The notes under the pieces are model-generated. The model had not been told where the DNA came from and did not search any database. It saw nothing but the letters and a program-made list of their open reading frames with translations. 64,000 nucleotides of DNA. It comes from JAPWJZ01 sp966211335. GTDB lineage: Bacteria > Pseudomonadota > Alphaproteobacteria > Micavibrionales > UBA2020. Location: contig CBIHNF010000004.1 in NCBI GenBank assembly GCA_966211335.1, positions 1 to 64,000 on the forward strand. The letters are read 5' to 3'. The position numbers and the translations under genes were made by a program. Below, one piece after another: positions 32,503 to 41,658 of this stretch (position 1 is its first letter; each line of letters begins with the position of its first letter).

Positions 32503-34494
32503 TTATTTTTGAAATGCGGCGCGCAGGCCGTTACCCGCGCGATAAATAACCGGCTGCACCTGTACCGCCCAGTTCAGCAGCGATGCCACGAACATATGGT
32601 TCTCCCGCGCTGCCTGCAGGTAGCGGTGATATGTTGTGCCCGCAGCATAGGGGTTTGGCGCCGCCAGCGGCATTAGCATAAGGACAGAAAGGAACGCACC
32701 CGCAAGCCCTGCGCGAATGGCTTTGGGCGAGGCGTCAACTTTCACCTTGCCGGAACGGATCAGCGCCTCCGGCAGCAGCATCAAGCCGCGGAACAGCGTC
32801 ATCATTACAACGCCAAGCGACACGACGAGTGAAATAGTGGGAATGTAAAGGGCCTTCACGTAGTCCTTCCCCTCCTCCATCTCGACCGCATCATCCTTGT
32901 GCTTCTTGCGGTCGGAGGACAGCTCCGCCAGCATCATGTCGATCATGCGCTGGTTGCCGGGCAGCACGTATTTTTTAAAGAACATATCTTGCGTCATCAG
33001 CATTTTTTCGACCGGCGGCAGCGTCGGGTCGATGCCGAGGGCATTCATAAATCCGTTTTCATCAAGCCCCGGCGGCAGCTTGTCGCCGAACTTTTCTTTC
33101 CACTTGCCGCGCGCCTGCGCCGCGACGAGCGTGCTGATCGTTTCCTTGAAAGTCTTCGGGTCATAAACCCAGTCGTCCGGCAGCGTAAAGTCTTTCAGGT
33201 CAAATTTATACCGCAGTGTCTGCTGCACCTGCTCCCGCACCATCTTGCGGGTTTTGGGGTAGCTTAAGAACTCGGCCTTGTCGGTAATGTCGGGCGGGTA
33301 GCCGGAATGGATCGTGAATTCCCTGACCGCTTTCGCCTGTGCCCTTTGCAGCCCATCGCCGCTGTCGACATCCGGGCAGTCGCCGCGCTTGTTGCAGAGG
33401 TCATTGATTTGCCCCGCATAGTTCATGGTCTGCCGTATCGCCTGCCCCACCATGACAGATACCTGCTGTTTAAAGTCATGAACGCCGGACAGGTATTTCT
33501 GCCAGCCTGCTTCCATCTGCGCGTCGATTTCGGCGACGGCTTTGTCCGCCTCCCGCCCGATAACGACGGGGTCGAGCGCGTTCTGGTACATATCAGAGGC
33601 GCGTTTATAGGGCCCGTAATATTTTGAATAGAATTTCTGCGTCAGGTCCTTGGCATACTGGTCGCGGGCATCTGTGACTTTTTCGGTATATTTTTTATAC
33701 TGTTCCTGCGGAGAAAACCAGACGCCCCGCACCGCCGCGCTTTCCACCAGCATATCGCGGTTATCGCGCAGGTCCTGCAGCACGGCATCCGGGTTCATCA
33801 TCCAGAGGGCGGAGGTGATGATGCGGGCGGCCTTCATATCCGGCGCGCCTTCGGAATCATTGCAGAGCTGCAGGTCGCCAAGGTAGAGGGCGCAATCCTC
33901 CAGCCCCGCGCGCAGCATCAGCATATAACGCGCATCCTGCCGCTCCTGCCAGTCGGTGCGGTCGACGACATAACGCTCAATCAGCAGCTTCTGGCCAAGG
34001 AACATGGCCGGCCATGCCATCAGCAGCAGGGCGATGAACATCTGCGGCCGGAAGCGCCCCGCGCTCATGATGGCAACAAGGACGCCGAGACAGGGCATAA
34101 TGCTCATCATCACGTCCAGCGGCTCCAGCGCGAGCGGCGCCGAATAGCCCTCACCTGTCCCCGCGGGGAATGTATTTTTGAAGATGGAGATAAACGGCAA
34201 AATGCACACAACCGCGACGCCGAAAAACAGCGCCCAGTCCTTCCGCGTCCGTAAGCGGAAACCCGTGGTTTCAAACAGGCCCAGGATCAGCAGCGAAAAA
34301 CCATAGGCGGAAACCGTGCGGCCAAAATATTGCAGGTCGTTGATTTCGGCGGGGTTCGATTTGACGCTCCCCGCGACTTCCAGCAGCTTCATATTAAATA
34401 CGGCTTCAGCGGCAATATATATGACGCTGAGGGTAAATAGAATCAGGCCGAAAGGCGTGAAGAATTTCTTCGATGTCGCGGAGGCACCCTGCAT
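32503..34494 (-). CDS. Large polytopic membrane protein of unknown function
   Basis: A 663-residue protein. About five membrane segments lie within the first 175 residues (for example PFGLILFTLSVIYIAAEAVF, ALFFGVAVVCILPFISIF, FIALLLMAWPAMFLGQKLL). A long hydrophilic part of about 370 residues follows, rich in Lys, Asp and Tyr and probably helical (KKYTEKVTDARDQYAKDL, EADKAVAEIDAQMEAGWQKY). Two or three membrane segments lie near the C-terminus (YIPTISLVVSLGVVMMTLF, AGAFLSVLMLMPLAAPNPY). The middle has Cys pairs (DCALYLGDLQLC, CNKRGDCPD) consistent with a periplasmic position. I do not recognise it. It is alone between a convergent small gene and an RHH-type gene 32 nt upstream on the same strand. 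Confidence 0.75.
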   Translation of the reverse strand: MQGASATSKKFFTPFGLILFTLSVIYIAAEAVFNMKLLEVAGSVKSNPAEINDLQYFGRTVSAYGFSLLILGLFETTGFRLRTRKDWALFFGVAVVCILPFISIFKNTFPAGTGEGYSAPLALEPLDVMMSIMPCLGVLVAIMSAGRFRPQMFIALLLMAWPAMFLGQKLLIERYVVDRTDWQERQDARYMLMLRAGLEDCALYLGDLQLCNDSEGAPDMKAARIITSALWMMNPDAVLQDLRDNRDMLVESAAVRGVWFSPQEQYKKYTEKVTDARDQYAKDLTQKFYSKYYGPYKRASDMYQNALDPVVIGREADKAVAEIDAQMEAGWQKYLSGVHDFKQQVSVMVGQAIRQTMNYAGQINDLCNKRGDCPDVDSGDGLQRAQAKAVREFTIHSGYPPDITDKAEFLSYPKTRKMVREQVQQTLRYKFDLKDFTLPDDWVYDPKTFKETISTLVAAQARGKWKEKFGDKLPPGLDENGFMNALGIDPTLPPVEKMLMTQDMFFKKYVLPGNQRMIDMMLAELSSDRKKHKDDAVEMEEGKDYVKALYIPTISLVVSLGVVMMTLFRGLMLLPEALIRSGKVKVDASPKAIRAGLAGAFLSVLMLMPLAAPNPYAAGTTYHRYLQAARENHMFVASLLNWAVQVQPVIYRAGNGLRAAFQK

Positions 34495-34526
34495 CCGTTC
34501 ATCATATCACGCGGGGTACACCGCCG

Positions 34527-34874
34527 TTAACGGCTTTTCCTGCCGTTGAGACGCGCGGGCACGAGACTGAGCCGCTGCTGCACCTGCGTCACGCGCGGAA
34601 TGCTGCGGGCAAGGCTGCGGTAATAATCCATAAGAAAGACCCTAAGGGCGCCGGTGAACGACGATCCTTCAGGTTTCAGCTCGTCCACCGCCGTGCAAAG
34701 GTCATGAACGGAGACATGCTCCGCCCGGGCAACATCTGCCAGCGCTTCCCACATCGGGGGCTCCAGCCGAACGCTGGTGCGACGGTTGCGGATACGCACG
34801 TTCTTGCTGACCAGCCCGCCTTCGGGGACATGGTTTTTTTCCGCTGTTTCGGGGGTGATTTCGACCTGCTGCAT
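34527..34874 (-). CDS. Ribbon-helix-helix domain protein
   Basis: A 115-residue protein with an RHH_4-like DNA-binding domain: the strand NRRTSVRLEPPMW near residues 29-41, then helices ALADVARAEHVSVHDLCTAV and FTGALRVFLMDYYRSLA. Such proteins are common in alphaproteobacteria and are thought to be small regulators. The C-terminus is basic (ARLNGRKSR). The ATG at 34874 has no strong site upstream. It precedes the large membrane protein on the same strand (32 nt), so it could regulate or simply share transcription with it. About 240 gene-free bases separate it from the divergent J-domain gene. Confidence 0.8.
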   Translation of the reverse strand: MQQVEITPETAEKNHVPEGGLVSKNVRIRNRRTSVRLEPPMWEALADVARAEHVSVHDLCTAVDELKPEGSSFTGALRVFLMDYYRSLARSIPRVTQVQQRLSLVPARLNGRKSR

Positions 34875-35111
34875 GGCTGCCCTTTACGCTATAAAACCAT
34901 TGTAAGCCGGCTGGACTTTTAAAACAACTTTAAATTGCATCATCAAGTATGCACAATTTTTAGATGCGTTCATGTTTTGGCAATATTATGAAATTTTATC
35001 CCTGCATCGACTCTGGTGGCTGTGATAAAATAGTAAATTGAGCGATTTCAAAGGGTAGGCAAGACCCCAAAACGGCTTATATTGTGCAATCGGCGCGGGA
35101 GGCGCTCTGTT

Positions 35112-35750
35112 GTGTCGACGTGGAATTTCAAATTCAAATATAGCTTCGGGGACTATGTTTCCGACAACCTGCCGGCGCTGCGCAAGAACTGCGAAATCAG
35201 CGGCTGCAGCGGCCTTGGCGAATTCCGCGCCCCCAAATCACGCTCGGAGCTCCGCGATTATTACTGGTTCTGCCTCGACCATGTGAAAGAATACAACGCG
35301 AACTGGGACTTCTTTAAAGGCATGGGCCGCGAGGAAATCGAGGCGCAGATGCAGAAAACCGCCGTCTGGGACCGCCCCACCTGGCGCTCGACCCAAGCCG
35401 GATTCAACGAGGAAAAAACCCGCCAGCGCATCTACGAGGCTTTTACGAAAGGCGAGAGCGTTTTCGGCGATTTCAACGCCCGCGGCGAGCCCGAGCAGGA
35501 GCAGCGCGAAGCCCATATCGATATCCGCAGCATCCCCCACCCCACCATCGAGGCTTTGGCGGTGTTGGACCTCTTCCCGCCCATTGACTGGGAACAGGTA
35601 AAAACGCGTTACAAATCCCTCGCCAAAAAGTATCATCCGGATACCAACCCGGACGATAAAAAGGCGGAAGAGCAGCTGAAGAAAATCAACCTCGCCTATT
35701 CCATCCTCAAATTGTCCTATCAGCATTATACCAACCTCGACGAGAAGTGA
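35112..35750 (+). CDS. J-domain protein linked to cobST
   Basis: A 212-residue DnaJ-like co-chaperone. The C-terminal J domain (about residues 145-205) has KKYHPDTNPD with the HPD triad that stimulates Hsp70 ATPase. The N-terminal 140 residues carry a conserved-looking Cys pattern (NCEISGCSGLGEFRAPKS, YYWFCLDHVKEYN). GTG at 35112 is preferred since GGGAGG lies about 9 nt upstream; TTG at 35082 is the alternative. cobS starts 5 nt after its stop, so it is translated with cobS and cobT. The pairing suggests that it serves assembly of the CobS/CobT AAA complex. Confidence 0.85.
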   Translation: MSTWNFKFKYSFGDYVSDNLPALRKNCEISGCSGLGEFRAPKSRSELRDYYWFCLDHVKEYNANWDFFKGMGREEIEAQMQKTAVWDRPTWRSTQAGFNEEKTRQRIYEAFTKGESVFGDFNARGEPEQEQREAHIDIRSIPHPTIEALAVLDLFPPIDWEQVKTRYKSLAKKYHPDTNPDDKKAEEQLKKINLAYSILKLSYQHYTNLDEK

Positions 35751-35755
35751 TTTCA

Positions 35756-36730
35756 ATGTCTGTCTCCACCGCCACCAAGCGTATCCCCGACATCATGGTT
35801 TCCGTGAAACAGCTCTTCGGTATCGATACCGACGACCTGCAGGTGCCCGCCTTTTCCCAGCGCGCCGACAACGTGCCGGATGTGGACGAGGCTTATCGCT
35901 TCGACAAGAACACGACGCTCGCCATCCTCGCCGGCTTCGCGCACAACAAGCGCGTGATGGTTCAGGGCTATCACGGTACGGGTAAGTCAACACATATCGA
36001 ACAGGTGGCGGCGCGCCTCAACTGGCCCTGCATCCGTATCAACCTCGACAGCCATGTCAGCCGCATCGACCTTATCGGCAAGGATGCGATTACGCTGAAA
36101 GAAGGCAAGCAGGTCACCGAATTCAAAGAAGGCATTCTACCCTGGGCCCTCAAAAACCCGGTCGCCATCGTTTTTGACGAATACGACGCCGGCCGCCCGG
36201 ACGTGATGTTCGTCATTCAGCGCGTGCTGGAGACGGAAGGCAAGCTCACCCTGCTCGACCAGAACGAAGTCATCCGCCCGCATACCGCCTTCCGCATTTT
36301 CGCGACTACAAATACCGTTGGCCTTGGCGATACCACGGGCCTCTACCACGGTACGCAGCAGATCAACCAAGGGCAGATGGACCGCTGGAACATCGTCGCG
36401 ACACTGAACTACCTTGCACCGGAACAGGAAGTCGAAATCATCCTCGCCCGCGCCCCCGCCTATAAAACAGACGAAGGTAAGCGCACCGTCACTGCCATGG
36501 TGCGCATGGCAAACCTGACGCGCAAAGGCTTCATCGCCGGCGATCTTTCCACCGTCATGTCGCCGCGCACCGTTATTCACTGGGCAGAAAACGCACAGAT
36601 CTTCGGCGACCTCGATTTCGCCTTCAACGTCACCTTCCTCAACAAGTGCGACGAGCTGGAAAAATCCATCGTCTCCGAATACTACCAGCGCTGCTTCGAC
36701 CGAGCGCTGATCAAGACGAAGGAAGATTAA
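35756..36730 (+). CDS. cobS: Cobaltochelatase-type AAA+ subunit CobS
   Basis: A 324-residue AAA+ ATPase. Walker A is GYHGTGKST near residue 71 and Walker B is AIVFDEYDAGRPD near 137, with sensor I FATTNTVGLGD near 180. In cobalamin makers CobS and CobT form the ring complex that drives CobN to insert Co2+ into hydrogenobyrinic acid a,c-diamide. ATG at 35756 is preferred over GTG 35747; GAGAAG lies upstream. cobT follows 10 nt later. No cobN or other cobalamin gene is in this window, so a different chelatase or MoxR-type chaperone role is possible. Confidence 0.9.
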   Translation: MSVSTATKRIPDIMVSVKQLFGIDTDDLQVPAFSQRADNVPDVDEAYRFDKNTTLAILAGFAHNKRVMVQGYHGTGKSTHIEQVAARLNWPCIRINLDSHVSRIDLIGKDAITLKEGKQVTEFKEGILPWALKNPVAIVFDEYDAGRPDVMFVIQRVLETEGKLTLLDQNEVIRPHTAFRIFATTNTVGLGDTTGLYHGTQQINQGQMDRWNIVATLNYLAPEQEVEIILARAPAYKTDEGKRTVTAMVRMANLTRKGFIAGDLSTVMSPRTVIHWAENAQIFGDLDFAFNVTFLNKCDELEKSIVSEYYQRCFDRALIKTKED

Positions 36731-36740
36731 GGGCAGGCCG

Positions 36741-38585
36741 ATGTCCGACAACCACGATCCCGTCGAAAATTTCAAACTGGCGACGCAGTCGACGGCGCGT
36801 GCGCTGTCGAACCGCGACGATGTGGAAGTGAGTTTCGGTGGGCATCTTGCGGAGCTGTCCGACAATGCGATCAAGCTGCCCGCCCTGCCGAAAACGCTGG
36901 ATGAAAATGAAGCAAGACTGATACGCGGCCTGTCGGATACTTTCGCGCTGCGCCTGCGTTACCATGACACCGCCCTGCACCAGCGCCATTTGCCTGCAGA
37001 CCCCAAGGCCCGTGCCAGCTATCAGGCGCTTGAAGATGCGCGCATCGAGGCGGCGGGCACGGAGCATTACCCCGGCGCGTCATCGAACATCGAGGCGGCG
37101 CTGCGCCATGATGCGCGGCGGCAGAAGCTGGAAAATGTCAGCAGCATGAAGGATGCACCGCTGGCTGAAGCCTTGCGGTATCTGGCAAGAGAGGCCTTTA
37201 CGGGCCGCAAACCGCCGAAAGAAGCGCAGAAGGTCGCCAAAATCTGGAAACAGTGGATTACCGAGCACCTGGGCGCGGAAGCTTTGGATAACCTCCGCAA
37301 ATCCATCCACGACCAGGAAACTTTCGCGAAGCTGACGCATCAGATCATCGACCGCATGGAGATGATCTCAACCCCCGCCGAGCCGCCACCGACGCCAGAG
37401 AACGGCGAAAACAAGGAAGAGCAGGATGGCGACGGCGGCGAGAAATCGGCCGAGGAAACGGAAGATAAATCGACCCCGCCCATCGGCATGACCGAAGAAG
37501 CCGATATGGGTGAGCGCGCCGAAAAAGACGTCGAGACCATGGGCGGCGAGGAGATGGAGGACGTCGAGGGCGACGACACCGATGAATCCGAAGACGCCCG
37601 CAAAAACACCCCGCGCGATAACCAGAGCGCGCTCTATGGCGACTACAAAATCTACACCGCCCAGTTCGATGAAGACGTCAACGCCAAAGACCTCTGCGAG
37701 CCCGAGGAACTGCAAAAACTGCGCAAGATGCTAGACAAGCAGCTGACGCACCTGCAGGGTGTAATCACGCGCCTTGCCAACCGTTTGCAACGCCGGCTGA
37801 TGGCGCAACAAACCCGCAGCTGGAACTTCGACCTTGAAGAAGGCATGCTTGACCCCGCCCGCCTTTCCCGCGTGGTGACGCAGCCCTATATGCCGGTCAG
37901 CTACAAGCAGGAAAGCGAAACCGATTTCCGCGATACGGTGGTGACACTGCTGATCGACAATTCCGGCTCCATGCGCGGCCGCCCGATTACCATCGCCGCC
38001 ATGAGCACGGATATTCTTGCCCGCACGCTCGAGCGTTGCGGCGTGAAGGTTGAAATTCTCGGATTTACAACGCGCGCCTGGAAGGGCGGATCCTCCCGCG
38101 AAAAATGGCTCTCCGACGGCAAGCCGCAAAATCCCGGCCGCCTTAACGATCTGCGCCATATCATCTACAAGGCAGCGGATAATCCGTGGCGGCACACGCG
38201 CAGCAACCTTGGCCTCATGCTGCGCGAAGGCTTACTGAAAGAGAACATCGACGGGGAAGCCCTGCTCTGGGCCTATCAGCGCCTGATGTCCCGCCCCGAG
38301 CAGCGCAAGATTTTGATGGTGATTTCCGACGGCGCGCCGGTGGATGACTCCACCCTTTCCGCCAACCAAGGCAATTACCTAGAAGAACATCTGCGCCGCG
38401 TCATCCACTTTATTGAAGACAAAACGCCCATCCAACTGCTCGCCATCGGCATCGGCCACGATGTGACGCGTTACTACAAACGCGCCGTTACACTTGTCGA
38501 CGCCGAAGAGCTTGGCGGCGTCATCACCGAAAAACTTGCAGAGCTTTTTGAAGAAAAATCCGGCAAGGGCCGCAAGCGCCGTTAA
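36741..38585 (+). CDS. cobT: Cobaltochelatase-type subunit CobT with VWA domain
   Basis: A 614-residue partner of CobS. The N-terminal helical domain covers about 1-215 and is followed by a strongly acidic linker from about 215 to 290 (many Glu and Asp). The C-terminal von Willebrand A domain has the MIDAS motif LIDNSGSMRGRP near residue 403. A further MISDGAPVDDSTL-like segment near residue 530 is also in place. Length is near the 600-630 usual for CobT. The acidic linker is typical of chelatase D/T subunits. It is transcribed with the J-domain gene and cobS; hisS follows 33 nt later. Confidence 0.93.
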   Translation: MSDNHDPVENFKLATQSTARALSNRDDVEVSFGGHLAELSDNAIKLPALPKTLDENEARLIRGLSDTFALRLRYHDTALHQRHLPADPKARASYQALEDARIEAAGTEHYPGASSNIEAALRHDARRQKLENVSSMKDAPLAEALRYLAREAFTGRKPPKEAQKVAKIWKQWITEHLGAEALDNLRKSIHDQETFAKLTHQIIDRMEMISTPAEPPPTPENGENKEEQDGDGGEKSAEETEDKSTPPIGMTEEADMGERAEKDVETMGGEEMEDVEGDDTDESEDARKNTPRDNQSALYGDYKIYTAQFDEDVNAKDLCEPEELQKLRKMLDKQLTHLQGVITRLANRLQRRLMAQQTRSWNFDLEEGMLDPARLSRVVTQPYMPVSYKQESETDFRDTVVTLLIDNSGSMRGRPITIAAMSTDILARTLERCGVKVEILGFTTRAWKGGSSREKWLSDGKPQNPGRLNDLRHIIYKAADNPWRHTRSNLGLMLREGLLKENIDGEALLWAYQRLMSRPEQRKILMVISDGAPVDDSTLSANQGNYLEEHLRRVIHFIEDKTPIQLLAIGIGHDVTRYYKRAVTLVDAEELGGVITEKLAELFEEKSGKGRKRR

Positions 38586-38617
38586 TACGTTACAAACCTC
38601 TATTGAAAGCTATCACC

Positions 38618-39937
38618 ATGTCCGACCACAAAATCCACAAACCGAAAGCCGTCAGCGGATTCCCCGAATGGCTGCCGGAGTATCGCGCGGTCGAGCTGGA
38701 ATGGATGGACAAAATTCGCCGCGTGTTTGAAAGCTATGGTTTCTGCAACATCGAAACCCCGGCCGTGGAAGAAATTGACGCGCTGCTGGCCAAGGGCGGC
38801 GATACGGAGAAAGAGATTTACACCCTCACCCGCCTGCATGCCGAAGAAGGCGACAAGGAAGCCCGCCTTGCCCTGCACTTCGACCTGACCGTGCCGATGG
38901 CGCGTTACGTGGCGCAGCACTTTGGCGACCTCACCTTCCCGTTCAAGCGCTACCAGATGCAGAAATCCTGGCGCGGCGAGCGTCCGCAAAAGGGCCGCTA
39001 CCGCGAATTCTATCAATGCGATATCGACGTCGTGAACATCGACGACCTGCCGCTGCACTTCGACGCTGAACTGCCTGCCGTGCTGTTCGAGGCCTATGAA
39101 GCGCTTGGCATTCCGCCGGTGCAGCTGCGCCTCAACAACCGCAAAATCGTCATGGGTTACCTGCAGGGCCTTGGCGTCAACGATGCAGGCGTTGTTACCC
39201 GCATCCTCGACAAGCTCGATAAAATCGGCCCTGATGGCGTGCTGAAAATGCTGGCCGCTGCCGGCGTGCCCACCGAAGTCGCGCAAAAATCCCTCGCCTT
39301 CGTCAACATCAAGACGAATGACTCCTCCTTCGTCGAACAGGTAAAAGCGCTGGGCGTCGAAAACGACTTGCTCACGACCGGCCTGAACGAACTGAAATTC
39401 GTGACCGACAATCTGTCGCATCTGCCGCAGGGCGGAATGGTTGCCGACCTTGGCATTATCCGCGGGCTCGATTATTACACGGGCACTGTGCTGGAAGCAC
39501 GCTTCCGCGAGGGAGACCCGATGGCGATTGGCGGCGGCGGTCGATACGACGACCTTGCGGGTTCATTCATCCACCAAAAACTGCCGGGCGTCGGCCTTTC
39601 GATTGGCCTTACCCGCCTCTTCGGCCTGCTGATGGACAAGGGCCTTATCCAACCCGGCCGCAAAGCACCGACGGATGTGCTGGTCGTGCTGCCCGATGAA
39701 GCCAGACGGGCAGAAGCCGCCCTTGTCGCGCAGACGCTGCGTAAGAAAGGCCTGAATGTGGAGATGTTCCACTCCGACGCCAAAATCAAACGCCAGCTTG
39801 CCTATGCGGAAAAGAAGGGTATTCCCTACATCTGGTTCCCGCCCTTCAAGGATGGCCAGCCGCATGAAGTAAAGAATATGGCAAACGGAGAGCAGACGCA
39901 AGCCGATGCCGCCAGCTGGCTGCCAAAAACCGCCTAA
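38618..39937 (+). CDS. hisS: Histidine-tRNA ligase
   Basis: A 439-residue class II aminoacyl-tRNA synthetase charging tRNA-His. Motif 2 reads SWRGERPQKGRYREFYQCDID near residues 114-134. The His-A signature is RGLDYYTGTVLEA near 286, motif 3 region GLSIGLTRLFGLL near 328, and the anticodon-binding domain starts near 350 (TDVLVVLPDEAR). The first residues include IHKPKAVSGFPEWLPE. ATG 38618 is chosen over an in-frame TTG. The presence of the catalytic motifs argues for HisS rather than the regulatory HisZ. Confidence 0.93.
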   Translation: MSDHKIHKPKAVSGFPEWLPEYRAVELEWMDKIRRVFESYGFCNIETPAVEEIDALLAKGGDTEKEIYTLTRLHAEEGDKEARLALHFDLTVPMARYVAQHFGDLTFPFKRYQMQKSWRGERPQKGRYREFYQCDIDVVNIDDLPLHFDAELPAVLFEAYEALGIPPVQLRLNNRKIVMGYLQGLGVNDAGVVTRILDKLDKIGPDGVLKMLAAAGVPTEVAQKSLAFVNIKTNDSSFVEQVKALGVENDLLTTGLNELKFVTDNLSHLPQGGMVADLGIIRGLDYYTGTVLEARFREGDPMAIGGGGRYDDLAGSFIHQKLPGVGLSIGLTRLFGLLMDKGLIQPGRKAPTDVLVVLPDEARRAEAALVAQTLRKKGLNVEMFHSDAKIKRQLAYAEKKGIPYIWFPPFKDGQPHEVKNMANGEQTQADAASWLPKTA

Positions 39938-40002
39938 AGCCCGATTTTACTTTTGTGTAAACGTGGTAAGCTTCAGGAACATTTTAAATCCGGGATTTGA
40001 TC

Positions 40003-40614
40003 ATGCCGAATAAATTCGCCCTGTTGTTCACCGCCCTCGCCTTTTCCGCGATCGCTTTCGCCTCGCCGGCGAAAGCCTATCAGCCGCGATCGACATACAC
40101 CTACATCCACAACGAAGCTGAATACAGCGTCGAGCTGCCGGACGCGCCGCTCGGCGAAACCATCTGGGCGGATGGCAAGGCGAAAATCCCCTACATCGAC
40201 AATCCGCCGAAATACGGCTCGATTGGCGAATACGCGCAGCTTATCCGCGTCGATCCCGACACCGGCGATAAATTTGAAGTCAAAATCACTTTCCTCAAGG
40301 CGGAGCGTGACTTCCTGCTCTCCATGACCAAGCAGAAGATGATGGACTCGCTGAACGATATTTTCAAGGACACCCACCTCGACCAGCAGACGCGGGAAGA
40401 GCACTTCAACGCCGGCAACGATACGCTGAAGTGGGCAACCGTCACCGGCTTCTCGGCGGATGAAAGCAACAACCTGCACTTCAACGCCGCGCATTATCTT
40501 GTCGGCATCAACTCCATCATGGTGCTGCAGGTGACCTACAACGTTGAAAACAAGGTTTTTCAGGGCTTCTATGATACCCTTGCGAAATCGATCAAATACG
40601 CGGGCCTGAAATAA
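40003..40614 (+). CDS. Exported protein of unknown function
   Basis: A 203-residue protein with a signal peptide (MPNKFALLFTALAFSAIAFA, cleavage probably after SPAKA). The mature part is mixed alpha/beta (YSVELPDAPLGETIW, GEYAQLIRVDPDTGDKFEV, LKAERDFLLSMTKQKMMDSL, HYLVGINSIMVLQVTY) with no Cys in the mature portion. ATG 40003 is preferred over TTG 39997. It stands alone between hisS and a DUF1003 gene. The periplasm is the likely location. Function unknown. Confidence 0.7.
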   Translation: MPNKFALLFTALAFSAIAFASPAKAYQPRSTYTYIHNEAEYSVELPDAPLGETIWADGKAKIPYIDNPPKYGSIGEYAQLIRVDPDTGDKFEVKITFLKAERDFLLSMTKQKMMDSLNDIFKDTHLDQQTREEHFNAGNDTLKWATVTGFSADESNNLHFNAAHYLVGINSIMVLQVTYNVENKVFQGFYDTLAKSIKYAGLK

Positions 40615-40656
40615 TTTCCGACATACGCTCCGGGCAGGGACAATTAAGGAGCGACA

Positions 40657-41199
40657 ATGGCACCCTTTAATAAAACGAAATTCGAGCTGCTGGGCGCGGA
40701 AGAAACGCTGCTGACCCATCTGCGCAAATTGCGCCGCAGCGAGCGTGGTGCCATCGACAAGACCGCGACGCCGCCGGACGACGATTGTGCCCTGACCCGC
40801 GGCCAGCGCATCGCCGACACCGTAGCAGCGACCATGGGTTCCTGGCGCTTCATTATTATCCAGTCAGCTATACTTCTGTGCTGGATCATCCTTAACGTCA
40901 CCGCCTACGTGCACAACTGGGATCCATACCCGTTCATCCTGCTGAACCTTGCGCTGTCTTTTCAGGCCGCCTATGCGGCGCCGTTCATCATGATGAGCCA
41001 GAACCGCCAGCAGGATATTGACCGCAAAGCCGCACAGCGCGATTATCAGGTCAACATCAAGGCGGAGCTGGAAATCGAGCTGCTGCATCAGAAGATCGAC
41101 CAGATGCGGGAAATGGAAATCCTCAACCTCACGCAGGCCGTGAAAGACCTGACCGACATCCTCCACAAGGCGAAAATCGACATTCACCCCGCCAGTTAA
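40657..41199 (+). CDS. DUF1003 membrane protein
   Basis: A 180-residue protein of the DUF1003 family. It has two membrane helices (IIIQSAILLCWIILNVTAYV near 66-85 and PFILLNLALSFQAAYAAPFI near 91-110), the conserved WDPYPFILLNL segment, SQNRQQDIDRK after the second helix, and a C-terminal coiled-coil-like tail (ELEIELLHQKIDQMREMEIL). AAGGAGCGACA precedes the ATG. Both termini should be cytoplasmic. The function of the family is not known to me. Confidence 0.92.
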   Translation: MAPFNKTKFELLGAEETLLTHLRKLRRSERGAIDKTATPPDDDCALTRGQRIADTVAATMGSWRFIIIQSAILLCWIILNVTAYVHNWDPYPFILLNLALSFQAAYAAPFIMMSQNRQQDIDRKAAQRDYQVNIKAELEIELLHQKIDQMREMEILNLTQAVKDLTDILHKAKIDIHPAS

Positions 41200-41276
41200 T
41201 CCAGGTTTTTCAAGCGTTAATAAAAATTGGCGATAATAAACTTGCATCCGGCCGCGTTTGGCCGCAAAAACTCTGC

Positions 41277-41600
41277 ATGACCGCTCTGCGCCGCTACATT
41301 TTTGCCCTCCTTGTCGCCGGCCTGCTGCTTGTACAGCTGGGTCAGGCGCAGCATTATAAAATCCACTTCCTGGAACCCGGCTACCAGTCTTCGCCGCAGA
41401 AACATGCACCCGCACATTCGGAAGCGGATGATAACTGCGCTTTCTGCCTGTTTCTGAAATCCTTCGTCGCCATATTCGCAGCTGTGGCTGCAGTCATTAT
41501 TTCCGCGCGCATTTATATTCAGCAACCCGGCTTGCAGCAGCGGCTTTCCGCACTGATGCTGCCGCAGCTTTATGCGGCGCGCGCACCCCCTGTGGCCTGA
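41277..41600 (+). CDS. Small membrane protein with His-rich loop and CxxC, head of the ABC cluster
   Basis: A 107-residue protein. An N-terminal signal-like helix (FALLVAGLLLVQLGQA) is followed by a His-rich loop (QHYKIHF, QKHAPAHSEADDN), then CAFC and a second membrane helix (FVAIFAAVAAVIISARIYI). The layout resembles the DUF2946-type small proteins often found beside metal genes, though I cannot confirm the family. It lies 58 nt ahead of the ABC ATPase in the same direction. His and CxxC suggest metal binding in the periplasm. This is inferred from composition. Confidence 0.6.
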   Translation: MTALRRYIFALLVAGLLLVQLGQAQHYKIHFLEPGYQSSPQKHAPAHSEADDNCAFCLFLKSFVAIFAAVAAVIISARIYIQQPGLQQRLSALMLPQLYAARAPPVA

Positions 41601-41658
41601 TTTTTCCTCAGGTGGCTATCGTTTCAAAAATAATCAGACTTATAGGAGTGTCATTTTC

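Noticed and set aside
35756..38585. Reading the CobS/CobT genes as part of a cobalamin biosynthesis cluster
   Set aside because: No cobN or other cob gene is adjacent, so a pathway cluster is not supported by this window.
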